Below are positions 7,692 to 16,091 of a stretch of 21,084 nt of DNA, piece by piece (positions within the stretch are counted from its first letter, which is position 1; the number at the start of each line of letters is the position of its first letter). The notes beneath the pieces are model-generated. The model had not been told where the DNA came from. It was given only the letters and a program-made list of their open reading frames with translations, and searched no databases. This DNA comes from JAAYKT01 sp964408955 (GTDB lineage Bacteria; Bacillota; Clostridia; Lutisporales; Lutisporaceae), in contig CAYPBK010000041.1 in assembly GCA_964408955.1 (NCBI GenBank), positions 1 through 21,084 on the forward strand. The letters are read 5' to 3'. Made by a program: the position numbers and the translations under genes.

Positions 7692-10600
7692 ATGAAAATG
7701 AATGAAAGACTTAAAATGAGAGCTATATCCCTTCTGCTTTCAGCCTGTATATTATCGGGCTTTTTTCCACTAACTGCATTTGCGACTGTAACCGATGCAA
7801 ATGACTGGCCGATTTTTGCCATATCGGAATATGACAATCCGGAGACCCAGGAGGTCATTTTGCAGCAAATGCTCCAAAATAGCGACAGATTTGCAACCCC
7901 CTGGGGGACGATTGCTAAGAAAATCATTAAGCAGCAAAAAGGGGACGGCATTGTATTGAGTGGCAGTACCCTGAATTTTCAAGAACTGGCCGTCGGCTCA
8001 CCATTGATAATGAAGAGCAGTCTGTCTACCGCATATAATGAAGCAGCGGGCAAGCTTATCAGCTTTATCAACGGGCTTGGCGACATCAGCAAGGGAGATT
8101 TGGGTGCCACAAAAAGTTTTTTGGAGGGAAAAGGGAGCAATATAGCACAAATTGATTCGCAGGGTCCTGCTTTTGCCCGGTATCAGATGAGAACTCTTTC
8201 GGGCTCTGCTTTCGGCGATGTGTTTACCGGCTATTACGGTGATGCGGGAGCAATCACCATTCAGCTGTTTTATGACTTCAAGGTAGAGGGGCTGTCCGGC
8301 AGATTTAAAACACCGGAGTTTTCTATAGGTGACGGTATGGCGGACCTGAAGTCCAAAGGCATTATATATGCCCTTGGGGGCAGCAGTGATAGCTATACTG
8401 TAAAGGCAGAAAATTATAATGATTTTCCCAATACTGTACAAAAAAGCTATACCTATGAAAAGAGTACTGCTACCTCTACAGAGGTGTCTAATTCCTACAC
8501 TAAGGATTGGTCTGAAGAGACCTCTGTCGGCGTGGACATCAAGCTTCCTTTTGTAAACTTAGTCAGTGCCAAGGTTGAACAAAAGGTGGGCTACAGCTAC
8601 GGTATCAGTAAAACCTATTCCACTTCCAAATCCGATACCTATACCCAATCCATAAGTGATACTATCGAGGTACCTTTACCCCCTCACACAGGTATTGATA
8701 TCGATGTAAACATAATAGATACCACCACCTCAATACCTTATACCGGTGCAGTACGGATAACCTATAAGACTATTGTGGTGTATGCCGCCGGCCTATCTGA
8801 ACACGCAGACGGTCAAGGCTCAAGACAAAATGTAAATGGTTCTTTTTCCTTTGGAAACGAAACCTATACTGCTATTCAGGACTTGGACCGCAGAATTATT
8901 AATGCCGGAATTGGCGGTTCTGATCCAGACAACCTGGATCTAAGGTCAACCTCCTCGGGTTTGATGGCTGATACCGACTTTGCGGCAGCAGCCAACAAGC
9001 TGCGTTCAGGGCAGCCCTACTCCCCTTACGGAGGTGTCTTCAACTATACTTCCAAGGGTACTACCATCACCCCCCGCAGGGTTGTTCCTATTTATCCGGC
9101 AGATCGCTTCACACCGGATATAGAGGAAATCACCTTATACGAGCAGCAGTCCCGCCGCCTGGACGGTATTAAACTGGCTGCATTGAACGAGTACGATGTG
9201 CCTTATTATGGCTTCAACGCCCGACTGGACGGTGAGTGGATGGTTGTGGATGATGACGGCGACGAAAACACGGATTATTCCGAAATCGACACGGACAGAA
9301 ACGGCTATCCCGTCCTCAAGGCAACAGCACCTAACGGTAGCAAAAAATTATATCTGAAATATAGGCCGAATACTTCAAAGGTAGAAGTCAGTAAAAATTA
9401 TACAAGCGAAACCATATTACTGAAAATCAAGCCTGTGGCACTGTCCAATGTGACTTTGGAGGGCAGCCTTCAGGATGTCATTTTGGATGACGGGGAAAAT
9501 ACTGTTTATGCCAACGAATATCTGACACTGACAGCTCTGGATTTAGATGATCAGCCTTTCACCCCTTCGCTAAATGCCGTCAAATGGGCGGCTGAGGAAG
9601 AGGGAAGGGGCATTACTGTGACTCAGAAAGCTTATGAAGTCAAATTGGATTTTGATCGAGACGGCACATATCAAATTTATGCCGTGGTAAATGAAACCGA
9701 GTCAAACCGAATTCCTTTAACCGTACTTCCGGCAAGACAACTGGAGGAGATTACTATAGAAGGCGAAATACCGATAATAATATGGGATGACGAGAAGAGG
9801 AATACCTTTGAATTAGACGGTATCACCGTCTCGGGTAAGGATCAATACGGAGACGTATACACCGTTAACGGCGAATGGGCTCTTGGTTCGGATGGTTTAG
9901 AAGACGAAGATGCCAGGATCGCCAAGGTTCAAGGTGATGTTCTTACCGGACTCAGTGCCGGATCTGATATGCTGTGGTTGCGGCAAAACATTGATTCAAA
10001 TCCTATATTTTTTACAGTGAGGGATGCTTCATACCCAAAAGCAATTGTTATCTACGGTACCATTCCTGAACTGTATTATAACAATGATATCGGTAACAGC
10101 TTTACACTCACAAATTTAGATATTGTCTGCTATGACCAATATGGAGAGCCTTATACCCTCGAGCCGGATAAATATATTTGGGATCCGGAGAAAAAGGATC
10201 ATGCTAAAATTGAGAATAATGTTCTTACCGGTTTGGTAGTTGGCTCTAACAAGCTTATATTGTCCTATCCTACCAAGGCGAAGGATGATGCGGGCAATCT
10301 CCTTGGATTTATTTCTGCCGCACCTTTAGATATAATTGTAAGAGCTCAGCCCTATGTCAACGAGTTATATCAGGACGCGGCCACTCCCCTAATTTATGAG
10401 GCAGAGGCTTTCGAAATATCGAATATAGCTCTTAAGGCGCGCGACCAGTATGGAAATCCCATCACCGTCCCTGATGACCTGCAGTGGAGGCTTGCGGATA
10501 ACAACCAAACAGAGGCAGCTGTTGAAGGGGGAAAAGTGACTGTTGTAGAGGGTCAAGTGAGATATGCTTCTTGGGCTGATGTTATCTTGGAGGCAAGCTC

Positions 10601-12554
10601 TCCAAGCACAGGCTGTACTGCAAAAAATGTTACATTACGGGTTCGCCAACAACCCATTCTAACTAATTTAGTAGCTGCTGTCAGTTGTGATTTTGCTCCT
10701 AAGTGGCAGGAAAATGCCGTTTTGAGTGAATACTTTACTGCCAAGGGTTTTGACCAGTACGGGGAACCAATGCCATCGAACCCGGTCTGGGAATCCTCTA
10801 ACCTTGAGGCTGTAACTGTAGAAAACGGCATACTTACCTTTGTTTCGGAGGATGGTGTCAGTATAATTAAAGCTATTGAGGGAAATGTTGTGAGCAACGG
10901 CATCACTATTACAGTACCGGGTATACCGAGAGTGACTAATATCACCGTGGACGGCGCTCCCGCAACTGCAGCATTGAAGACTCAGTTGGCATTGAACGCA
11001 TTGACTGCTAAAGTTTTTGACCAATACGGGCAGCAGCTTGACACCGAGACTTTGGCGGCTTACCCCGCCGCTATACGCTGGACCCTTGAAAAGGGTTTGA
11101 CCGATGCAGCTATATATAACGATACGTTGCACTTCGGCGAAAAAATCGGGGTTATGACACTGATATGCACCGTAGTTAATTCTCATACAAACAATAATCT
11201 ATTACAAAAGCGCTTGGATATTAGGGTGGGTCCGTCAGTAACCGGTATAACAGCGGCTGTGTCACAATTGGGTTCCTCCGGCGGGGATAACCGCATAACT
11301 GTTACAGGTGAAAATCTGCAAAACGGTATGCGTATTTCAGCATTTGACAGTACAGGGCTTTCGGTTCCAGGAATATCTGCCCTTACAACAGGTACCGCCG
11401 CAAAACAAAGTGCTGTGCTTAAATTCCCGGGAAATACCGACACTAACAGTGCCAAAACCTATGTTGTACGGGTCTCTTACAATGATGGCGTTGTATATGA
11501 AACCAAACTTGCAGCCGCTGTGGTTGTCAACAAAAAAGATAGCGGCGGAGGCAGCGGTGGAGGCGGAGGAACGGGCAAGAAAAATGCTACTGCTAACTCA
11601 ACTCCTTCTTATACTGCCGGGTTGTCAGGCGGTGTAACGGGTGAGCTGCCGGTTAAACTTGATACTAAAAAAGGCTGTATGGAGGTTGAGCTTAATGCAA
11701 TAGCAGGGAATATTTTTGCAGCAGAGAAAAGCACCTTGCTTACAATGCCTATGATTCCCGGAGCTGAATCCTTTATACTGGCTCTTTTACCTGGCTTTTT
11801 TGAGGGTAAGATGAGCGGAACCATGGAAGTTTCAATACCCTATAGCCCCACGACTGCGGAGCTAATCAATCCATGGAGCATTATTCTTCGTGATATCAGC
11901 GATAAGGATAAAGCAGTTTGCGTTCCCAATGGTTGCTATAATCCAGAGACCGGAGCGGTTACTTTTACAACAGATCATTTCGGTCAATATGCCATAGACT
12001 ATTATAAGGTAAGCTATGGGGATGTGGATGATACGGCGTGGTATTCAGAAGCAATAGGCTTTATAGCGGCACGGGACATAGCCTCTGAAATAGCTGATAA
12101 GTCTTTCAGCCCAAATGCTTTGCTAACGCGTGGTCAGTTTATTACTATGTTGTTGCGGGCATATGGAATTAGTGCGGAAATAGATCTACAGGACAATTTC
12201 TCTGATGCCGGAGATACCTACTATACCGGATATTTGGCCGCCGCTAAACGGCTGGGTATTTCTAATGGTGCAGGTGCCGAAATGTTTGTACCGGAGGGGA
12301 TTATTACCCGACAGGAAATGTTTACAATGTTGTATAGAGCTTTGAAAATACTTAATCAGCTACCGGATAACACTTCAGATAATGGGTTTTCCGAATTTAC
12401 GGACAGTAACAGTGTTGCGACATATGCAAAGGAAGCTATGGCTAACTTGGTGGAAGCTGGCATAATCAATGGCAACCAAGGAAAGCTTGAACCAACTGCC
12501 ACAGTAACTCGCGCTGAAATAGCTCAGGTTTTATTTAACTTGCTTTCAAAATAA
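7692..12554 (+). CDS. Secreted SLH-anchored protein with aerolysin/ETX-MTX2-like pore-forming module and Ig-like repeats
   Basis: 1620 residues; AAAGGAGGT lies 4-5 nt before ATG 7692. A signal peptide (1-31) probably cleaves after TAFA. Residues ~160-365 resemble aerolysin-type beta-pore formers. Two Ser/Thr-rich strands (252-274 and 301-324: SYTYEKSTATSTEVSNSYTK; GYSYGISKTYSTSKSDTYTQ) flank an alternating segment (277-300) suited to a membrane hairpin. EVPLPPHTGIDIDVNI (326-341) follows, as in ETX/MTX2 proteins. From ~590 come Ig-like domains with DQYG at 717, 815, 918, 1021 and 1110 (89-103 residue spacing) and a degenerate earlier copy. An IPT/TIG-like domain (~1187-1280), a Gly-rich linker (1284-1297) and a pre-SLH beta region follow. 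Three SLH domains start at ~1441, ~1501 and ~1567. SLH and signal peptide are firm. The pore-former assignment is by pattern and moderately sure; the N-terminal ~130 residues are unrecognised. It could target other cells or serve as an S-layer channel. Confidence 0.82.
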   Translation: MKMNERLKMRAISLLLSACILSGFFPLTAFATVTDANDWPIFAISEYDNPETQEVILQQMLQNSDRFATPWGTIAKKIIKQQKGDGIVLSGSTLNFQELAVGSPLIMKSSLSTAYNEAAGKLISFINGLGDISKGDLGATKSFLEGKGSNIAQIDSQGPAFARYQMRTLSGSAFGDVFTGYYGDAGAITIQLFYDFKVEGLSGRFKTPEFSIGDGMADLKSKGIIYALGGSSDSYTVKAENYNDFPNTVQKSYTYEKSTATSTEVSNSYTKDWSEETSVGVDIKLPFVNLVSAKVEQKVGYSYGISKTYSTSKSDTYTQSISDTIEVPLPPHTGIDIDVNIIDTTTSIPYTGAVRITYKTIVVYAAGLSEHADGQGSRQNVNGSFSFGNETYTAIQDLDRRIINAGIGGSDPDNLDLRSTSSGLMADTDFAAAANKLRSGQPYSPYGGVFNYTSKGTTITPRRVVPIYPADRFTPDIEEITLYEQQSRRLDGIKLAALNEYDVPYYGFNARLDGEWMVVDDDGDENTDYSEIDTDRNGYPVLKATAPNGSKKLYLKYRPNTSKVEVSKNYTSETILLKIKPVALSNVTLEGSLQDVILDDGENTVYANEYLTLTALDLDDQPFTPSLNAVKWAAEEEGRGITVTQKAYEVKLDFDRDGTYQIYAVVNETESNRIPLTVLPARQLEEITIEGEIPIIIWDDEKRNTFELDGITVSGKDQYGDVYTVNGEWALGSDGLEDEDARIAKVQGDVLTGLSAGSDMLWLRQNIDSNPIFFTVRDASYPKAIVIYGTIPELYYNNDIGNSFTLTNLDIVCYDQYGEPYTLEPDKYIWDPEKKDHAKIENNVLTGLVVGSNKLILSYPTKAKDDAGNLLGFISAAPLDIIVRAQPYVNELYQDAATPLIYEAEAFEISNIALKARDQYGNPITVPDDLQWRLADNNQTEAAVEGGKVTVVEGQVRYASWADVILEASSPSTGCTAKNVTLRVRQQPILTNLVAAVSCDFAPKWQENAVLSEYFTAKGFDQYGEPMPSNPVWESSNLEAVTVENGILTFVSEDGVSIIKAIEGNVVSNGITITVPGIPRVTNITVDGAPATAALKTQLALNALTAKVFDQYGQQLDTETLAAYPAAIRWTLEKGLTDAAIYNDTLHFGEKIGVMTLICTVVNSHTNNNLLQKRLDIRVGPSVTGITAAVSQLGSSGGDNRITVTGENLQNGMRISAFDSTGLSVPGISALTTGTAAKQSAVLKFPGNTDTNSAKTYVVRVSYNDGVVYETKLAAAVVVNKKDSGGGSGGGGGTGKKNATANSTPSYTAGLSGGVTGELPVKLDTKKGCMEVELNAIAGNIFAAEKSTLLTMPMIPGAESFILALLPGFFEGKMSGTMEVSIPYSPTTAELINPWSIILRDISDKDKAVCVPNGCYNPETGAVTFTTDHFGQYAIDYYKVSYGDVDDTAWYSEAIGFIAARDIASEIADKSFSPNALLTRGQFITMLLRAYGISAEIDLQDNFSDAGDTYYTGYLAAAKRLGISNGAGAEMFVPEGIITRQEMFTMLYRALKILNQLPDNTSDNGFSEFTDSNSVATYAKEAMANLVEAGIINGNQGKLEPTATVTRAEIAQVLFNLLSK
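9465..11220 (+). repeat. Tandem Ig-like domain repeats with DQYG motif
   Basis: Within the large secreted protein, five copies of a D-Q-Y-G motif occur at residues 717, 815, 918, 1021 and 1110, each inside a roughly 90-105 residue unit of form 'I/L-xx-L-x-(3-5)-DQYG-x-x-(5-10)-W'. The unit at ~595-690 has a degenerate LDLDDQPF in the same place. The copies have diverged in sequence, so this is old protein-level duplication and not a recent DNA repeat. The domains probably act as a stalk lifting the N-terminal module off the cell wall. Confidence 0.75.
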
Positions 12555-12572
12555 AAGAACAAAAAAATAAGG

Positions 12573-12620
12573 TTTAGCAATAAAAAACGAGGTATTACAG
12601 CCTCGTTTTTTGTTGCTAAA
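12573..12620. terminator. Bidirectional hairpin terminator after the large secreted protein
   Basis: A 20-bp stem (left 12573-12592, right 12601-12620) with a single T-G wobble and an 8-nt loop TATTACAG. Its CCTCG/CGAGG core is followed by TTTTTT. It closes the transcript of the SLH protein. Confidence 0.85.
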
Positions 12621-12711
12621 AAATCAAACATGCAGCTTAGTAATCGCGGCAAGTATAAAAATCAAGGTTAAACTATGGTTATGCTTGAACAGCAACTATA
12701 TTAACATAATA

Positions 12712-12727
12712 CTACTATATATTGTGT
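12712..12727 (+). promoter_or_regulatory. NrdR box 1
   Basis: CTACTATATATTGTGT matches the 16-bp NrdR consensus acaCwAtATaTwGtgt at about 14 positions, including the whole CTATATATTGTGT core. It lies just upstream of the -35 element. NrdR is the ATP/dATP-sensing repressor of ribonucleotide reductase genes, which fits the downstream nrdG-nrdD. Confidence 0.72.
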
Positions 12728-12735
12728 TTCACTTA

Positions 12736-12764
12736 TTGACGAACGCAATATTTAGTAGTATTAT
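12736..12764 (+). promoter_or_regulatory. Sigma-A-type promoter of nrdG-nrdD
   Basis: -35 TTGACG (12736-12741), a 17-bp spacer, and -10 TATTAT (12759-12764). Transcription would start near 12771, about 47 nt before the nrdG ATG. The spacer is occupied by NrdR box 2. Confidence 0.75.
12743..12758 (+). promoter_or_regulatory. NrdR box 2
   Basis: ACGCAATATTTAGTAG matches the NrdR consensus at about 12 of 16 positions. Its centre is 31 bp from box 1, which is three helical turns, the usual spacing of NrdR box pairs. It fills the spacer between the -35 and -10 elements, so bound repressor would block RNA polymerase. Confidence 0.7.
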
Positions 12765-12817
12765 ATCTTTAGCCAGATAATTTATGACAAGGTTTGACAA
12801 TGAGATGGGGGTTTTTT

Positions 12818-13564
12818 ATGAGGTTAGAAGGTTTTACGAAATTGACTTTAAAGGATTATCCCGGTCATATCGGGACAATATGCTTCACTAAGGGATGTCC
12901 TCTTAGATGTCCCTATTGCCATAATCCGGATCTTGTTCTTTTTAATAATAAAAAATACGAAAACAATCTTGCTGATGAATTCCTCTCTTATATTGAAGAT
13001 AGAAAACGCCAAATAGAAGGGGTAGTGATAAGTGGCGGTGAGCCTTTACGGCAAAGAGATCTTGAAGGTTTTTTGAGGGAGATAAAAAAGAAGGGTTTAA
13101 AAATCAAGCTTGATACAAACGGATTGTATCCTGATTACCTAAAAAAACTAACAGATAAAGATTTGGTTGATTATATTGCTCTAGATTACAAAAGCAGCAA
13201 AGAAAGCTTTGCAAGGGTAGTAGGGTTGAAATCACCAAGCAGTCTCAAGATAGCGGAGAATCATTATAAAAGCTGGCTAAGCACCCTTAATTATTTGAGA
13301 GGTAAAGAAATACCTTATGAAATAAGAACCACGGTAGTAAGAGAATTACATTCCTTTGACACATTGCTACAGATGGCGAAAGAATTAAATCAAGGGCAGA
13401 AGAAAAAAGAAATATGGTATCTTCAATCCTTTGAAAAGAGCGGACAGATATTAAATGATTATACCTGTTCCGAGAGGGAGCTTTCTGCTTATTCTACGGA
13501 TGAAATGTTGGAAATAGCGAAGGAATTATCACTGGTTTTTTCTGATTTAAAGGTTAGAGAATAA
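12818..13564 (+). CDS. nrdG: Anaerobic ribonucleoside-triphosphate reductase activating protein (radical SAM)
   Basis: 248 residues from ATG 12818, chosen because GATGGGGG lies 6 nt upstream and the protein then begins MRLEGFTKLTLKDYPG, the usual start of this family. TTG 12794 and ATG 12800 are in frame but lack ribosome sites. The cluster motif C27-x3-C31-x2-C34 (GCPLRCPYCHN) binds the [4Fe-4S] centre, and GGEP (73-76) contacts SAM. The length fits the longer NrdG2-type activases, not the ~155-residue E. coli NrdG. The enzyme cleaves SAM to make the 5'-deoxyadenosyl radical that installs the glycyl radical on NrdD. It lies 31 nt ahead of the nrdD start chosen here, under a promoter with NrdR boxes; nrdG before nrdD is the reverse of the E. 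coli order. Confidence 0.93.
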   Translation: MRLEGFTKLTLKDYPGHIGTICFTKGCPLRCPYCHNPDLVLFNNKKYENNLADEFLSYIEDRKRQIEGVVISGGEPLRQRDLEGFLREIKKKGLKIKLDTNGLYPDYLKKLTDKDLVDYIALDYKSSKESFARVVGLKSPSSLKIAENHYKSWLSTLNYLRGKEIPYEIRTTVVRELHSFDTLLQMAKELNQGQKKKEIWYLQSFEKSGQILNDYTCSERELSAYSTDEMLEIAKELSLVFSDLKVRE

Positions 13565-13595
13565 TAAACATTTAACAATGAGAGGAGTATGTTTT

Positions 13596-15680
13596 GTGAG
13601 ATACCAGGTAGAAAAAAGAGACGGTCGCAAAGTGAATTTTGAAATCGGAAAGATACGGCAAGCCATAAAAAAAGCTTTTGATGCCCAAGATGTGAACTAT
13701 GATGATTCGATACTGGATTTGTTGGCTATCAGGACGACGGCGGAGTTTGAATCCTATGTAAACCGTGGAGTCATTACAGTGGAGCAGATTCAAGATGCAG
13801 TGGAAGTTGTCTTAATACAGGGAGGCTATGCAAAAGTAGCGCGAGCTTACATATTATATAGGAAGCAGCATGAAAAGGCCAGAAATGTGTTGGATACCTT
13901 GCTGGATTATCGAAAAGTAGTTGATAACTATGTAAAGAATGAGGATTGGAGAGTGAAGGAGAATTCAACGGTTACATATTCCGTAGGCGGTCTTATACTC
14001 TCAAATAGCGGGGCCATAACGGCTAATTACTGGCTTTCGGAGATTTATGATGAAGAAGTGGCAAATGCACATAAAAGCGGAGATATGCATATACATGATC
14101 TCTCAATGCTTACCGGCTATTGTGCCGGGTGGTCATTGCAGCAGCTTATAAAAGAAGGACTGGGGGGGATACGAGGCAAGACAACCTCCGCTCCCGCAAA
14201 GCACCTTGCAACCTTATGCAACCAAATGGTTAACTTTTTGGGGATTATGCAAAACGAATGGGCGGGGGCTCAGGCGTTCAGCTCCTTTGATACTTATTTG
14301 GCGCCTTTTGTAAGAACAGATAACCTTAATCAGGATCAGGTTCAAAAATGCATAGAATCCTTTATATTTGGAGTAAATACACCCAGCAGATGGGGTACTC
14401 AGGCACCCTTTACAAATATCACCTTGGATTGGACTGTTCCTTCAGACTTGGCCGGGAGGCAGGCAATTGTCGGAGGTAAGCTTATGGACTTTACCTATGG
14501 TGATTGTCAAAAGGAAATGGATATGATAAACAAAGCCTATCTAACCATTATGGTGGAAGGGGATTATGAAGGGCGGGGGTTTCAATATCCCATACCCACC
14601 TATTCCATAACAAAGGATTTTGACTGGTCAAATACGGAAAATAACAGGCTATTATTTGAAATGACAGCTAAATACGGAACACCGTATTTTTCAAACTATA
14701 TAAACAGTGATATGGAGCCTTCGGATGTGCGTAGCATGTGTTGCAGATTGCGCCTTGATTTGCGTGAGCTTAGGAAAAAAGGCGGCGGATTTTTTGGAAG
14801 CGGTGAAAGCACAGGCTCCATAGGTGTTGTAACTATTAATCTTCCAAGGATTGCTTATTTATCGGCAACAAAGGAAGAGTTCTTCCATCGTTTGGATTAT
14901 ATGATGGATATAGCCGCGAGGTCACTTAAGACAAAACGCAACGTAATCGGAAGGTTGCTTGATGCAGGCTTGTATCCTTATACAAAGCGCTATTTGGGAA
15001 GCTTTGAGAATCATTTTTCCACTATAGGTCTGGTGGGTATGAATGAGGCGGGGATTAATGCACCTTGGCTTAGGGTAGGTCTTACAGACCCACGCACTCA
15101 AGAATTTGCCAAAGAAGTCTTAAATCATATGCGTGATCGTTTATCGGATTATCAGGAGCAATATGAGGATTTGTACAACCTGGAGGCGACTCCGGCAGAG
15201 TCAACGGCTTATAGATTGGCAAAGCATGATGTGGTGGAGTATCCGGATATTATCACGGCCGGTGAAGATGGCGGTACCCCTTATTATACAAACAGCTCTC
15301 ATTTGCCCGTAGGCTACACCGATGATACTTTTAAAGCTTTGGATATTCAGGATGAGCTCCAAACCCTATATACCAGCGGTACGGTTTTTCATGTATTTAT
15401 AGGGGAAAAGATGCCTGATTGGCAGGCGACTGCGAAGCTGGTGAAGTCAATTGCGCAAAGCTACAAGCTCCCTTATTACACTATAAGTCCGACATATTCT
15501 GTATGTAAGGAGCATGGATATTTACAGGGAGAGCAGTTTAAATGTCCGGTATGCGGAAAAAACACGGAGGTCTACAGCCGTATAACGGGATATTATCGTC
15601 CTATAGGAAACTGGAATGACGGTAAGCAGCAAGAGTTTAAGGATAGGAAGGAATACGATATCCTTGCTATGACAAAATAA
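13596..15680 (+). CDS. nrdD: Anaerobic (class III) ribonucleoside-triphosphate reductase, large subunit
   Basis: 694 residues. I chose GTG 13596, giving MRYQVEKRDGRKV, because AGAGGAG (13580-13586) stands 9 nt upstream; the ATG at 13578 would place that site inside the gene. An N-terminal ATP-cone (~1-90, VEKRDGR at 5-11) gives allosteric control. The catalytic ten-stranded barrel includes SGDMHIHDL and SMCCRLRLD, with candidate thiyl-radical cysteine C382 or C383. The C-terminal zinc site appears as C637, H640, C650, C653 (C-KE-H-G ... CPVCG), followed by the glycyl-radical loop RITGYY with G665. It reduces ribonucleotides to deoxyribonucleotides without oxygen and is the partner of NrdG. 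All key residues are present, so it should be functional. A strong hairpin follows the stop. Confidence 0.96.
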   Translation: MRYQVEKRDGRKVNFEIGKIRQAIKKAFDAQDVNYDDSILDLLAIRTTAEFESYVNRGVITVEQIQDAVEVVLIQGGYAKVARAYILYRKQHEKARNVLDTLLDYRKVVDNYVKNEDWRVKENSTVTYSVGGLILSNSGAITANYWLSEIYDEEVANAHKSGDMHIHDLSMLTGYCAGWSLQQLIKEGLGGIRGKTTSAPAKHLATLCNQMVNFLGIMQNEWAGAQAFSSFDTYLAPFVRTDNLNQDQVQKCIESFIFGVNTPSRWGTQAPFTNITLDWTVPSDLAGRQAIVGGKLMDFTYGDCQKEMDMINKAYLTIMVEGDYEGRGFQYPIPTYSITKDFDWSNTENNRLLFEMTAKYGTPYFSNYINSDMEPSDVRSMCCRLRLDLRELRKKGGGFFGSGESTGSIGVVTINLPRIAYLSATKEEFFHRLDYMMDIAARSLKTKRNVIGRLLDAGLYPYTKRYLGSFENHFSTIGLVGMNEAGINAPWLRVGLTDPRTQEFAKEVLNHMRDRLSDYQEQYEDLYNLEATPAESTAYRLAKHDVVEYPDIITAGEDGGTPYYTNSSHLPVGYTDDTFKALDIQDELQTLYTSGTVFHVFIGEKMPDWQATAKLVKSIAQSYKLPYYTISPTYSVCKEHGYLQGEQFKCPVCGKNTEVYSRITGYYRPIGNWNDGKQQEFKDRKEYDILAMTK

Positions 15681-15725
15681 ATTAATATGCTTTTATTGCT
15701 AAGCTTTTTCTTAGAAATTAGGTTA

Positions 15726-15765
15726 AAAATCACACTGCAGTTGTCCTTGCAGTGTGATTTTATAA
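15726..15765 (+). terminator. Hairpin terminator after nrdD
   Basis: A perfect 14-bp stem (15726-15739 with 15748-15761, AAAATCACACTGCA and its complement) and an 8-nt loop GTTGTCCT. It is followed by a T/A-rich tail (TATAATTTTA) and ends the nrdG-nrdD operon. Confidence 0.8.
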
Positions 15766-15940
15766 TTTTACCCTGTAAGCGTTAAGAAAAACTTCTTATC
15801 TACCTGATTAATGCACGGTTTTGCACTGAGGGAACGACTTCGCGTGCTTAGAAATAAAAACAGCTTTTGGCCAAGCTGGGAGCGATGATGCTAAAGTAGA
15901 ATTGTAGGGAATCAGATAACTTAAAATCGAAGCTTATACT
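15766..15940. other. Non-coding stretch with small hairpins, no gene seen
   Basis: Part of the 411-nt gap between nrdD and the nucleotidase gene. I see no convincing ORF. Three short inverted repeats are visible: TAAGAA/TTCTTA (15783-15798), GCACG/CGTGC (15813-15847) and CAGCTT/AAGCTG around TTGGCC (15861-15878). It is less AT-rich than its surroundings. It could be a gene remnant, a small RNA or unremarkable spacer; nothing decides between these. Confidence 0.3.
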
Positions 15941-15970
15941 TTGCACATTATTGCCGGGATGTGGTAAAAT
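15941..15970 (+). promoter_or_regulatory. Candidate promoter of the 5'-nucleotidase gene
   Basis: -35 TTGCAC (15941-15946), 18-bp spacer, -10 TAAAAT (15965-15970). This predicts a leader of about 115 nt before ATG 16092. It is the best match in the gap, though the spacer is slightly long. The leader shows no riboswitch I can recognise. Confidence 0.45.
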
Positions 15971-16091
15971 TTACTTGTAGTAATATTATAAAATGCCGAA
16001 GCTAATAAATCGTATGTTACTGATTATGTGAAGCGAAGGCTTAGGTATTCAGTGTACATAAATATATTTATTTTAGAAGGGAGAGACTTCC

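Noticed and set aside
7998..8441. 147-residue - strand ORF antisense to the signal/pore module
   Set aside because: No ribosome site, no family resemblance, and the + strand frame is clearly the coding one.
9838..11030. DQYG repeats as a DNA-level tandem array
   Set aside because: The units have diverged in sequence and length; only the protein motif is shared, so they are domain repeats.
10668..11186. 172-residue - strand ORF antisense to the large protein gene
   Set aside because: Antisense to clear Ig-like coding sequence with Cys/Ser-rich random-looking product; no start signal.
11308..11637. 109-residue + strand ORF inside the large secreted protein gene
   Set aside because: It overlaps a well-supported coding frame, has no ribosome site of note and no recognisable motif; a shadow frame.
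12794..12817. TTG 12794 or ATG 12800 as nrdG start
   Set aside because: No ribosome site upstream, and the family-conserved N-terminus begins at ATG 12818 with GGGGG at good spacing.
13578..13595. ATG 13578 as nrdD start
   Set aside because: The AGAGGAG ribosome site lies within these codons; GTG 13596 fits both spacing and the family's usual N-terminus.
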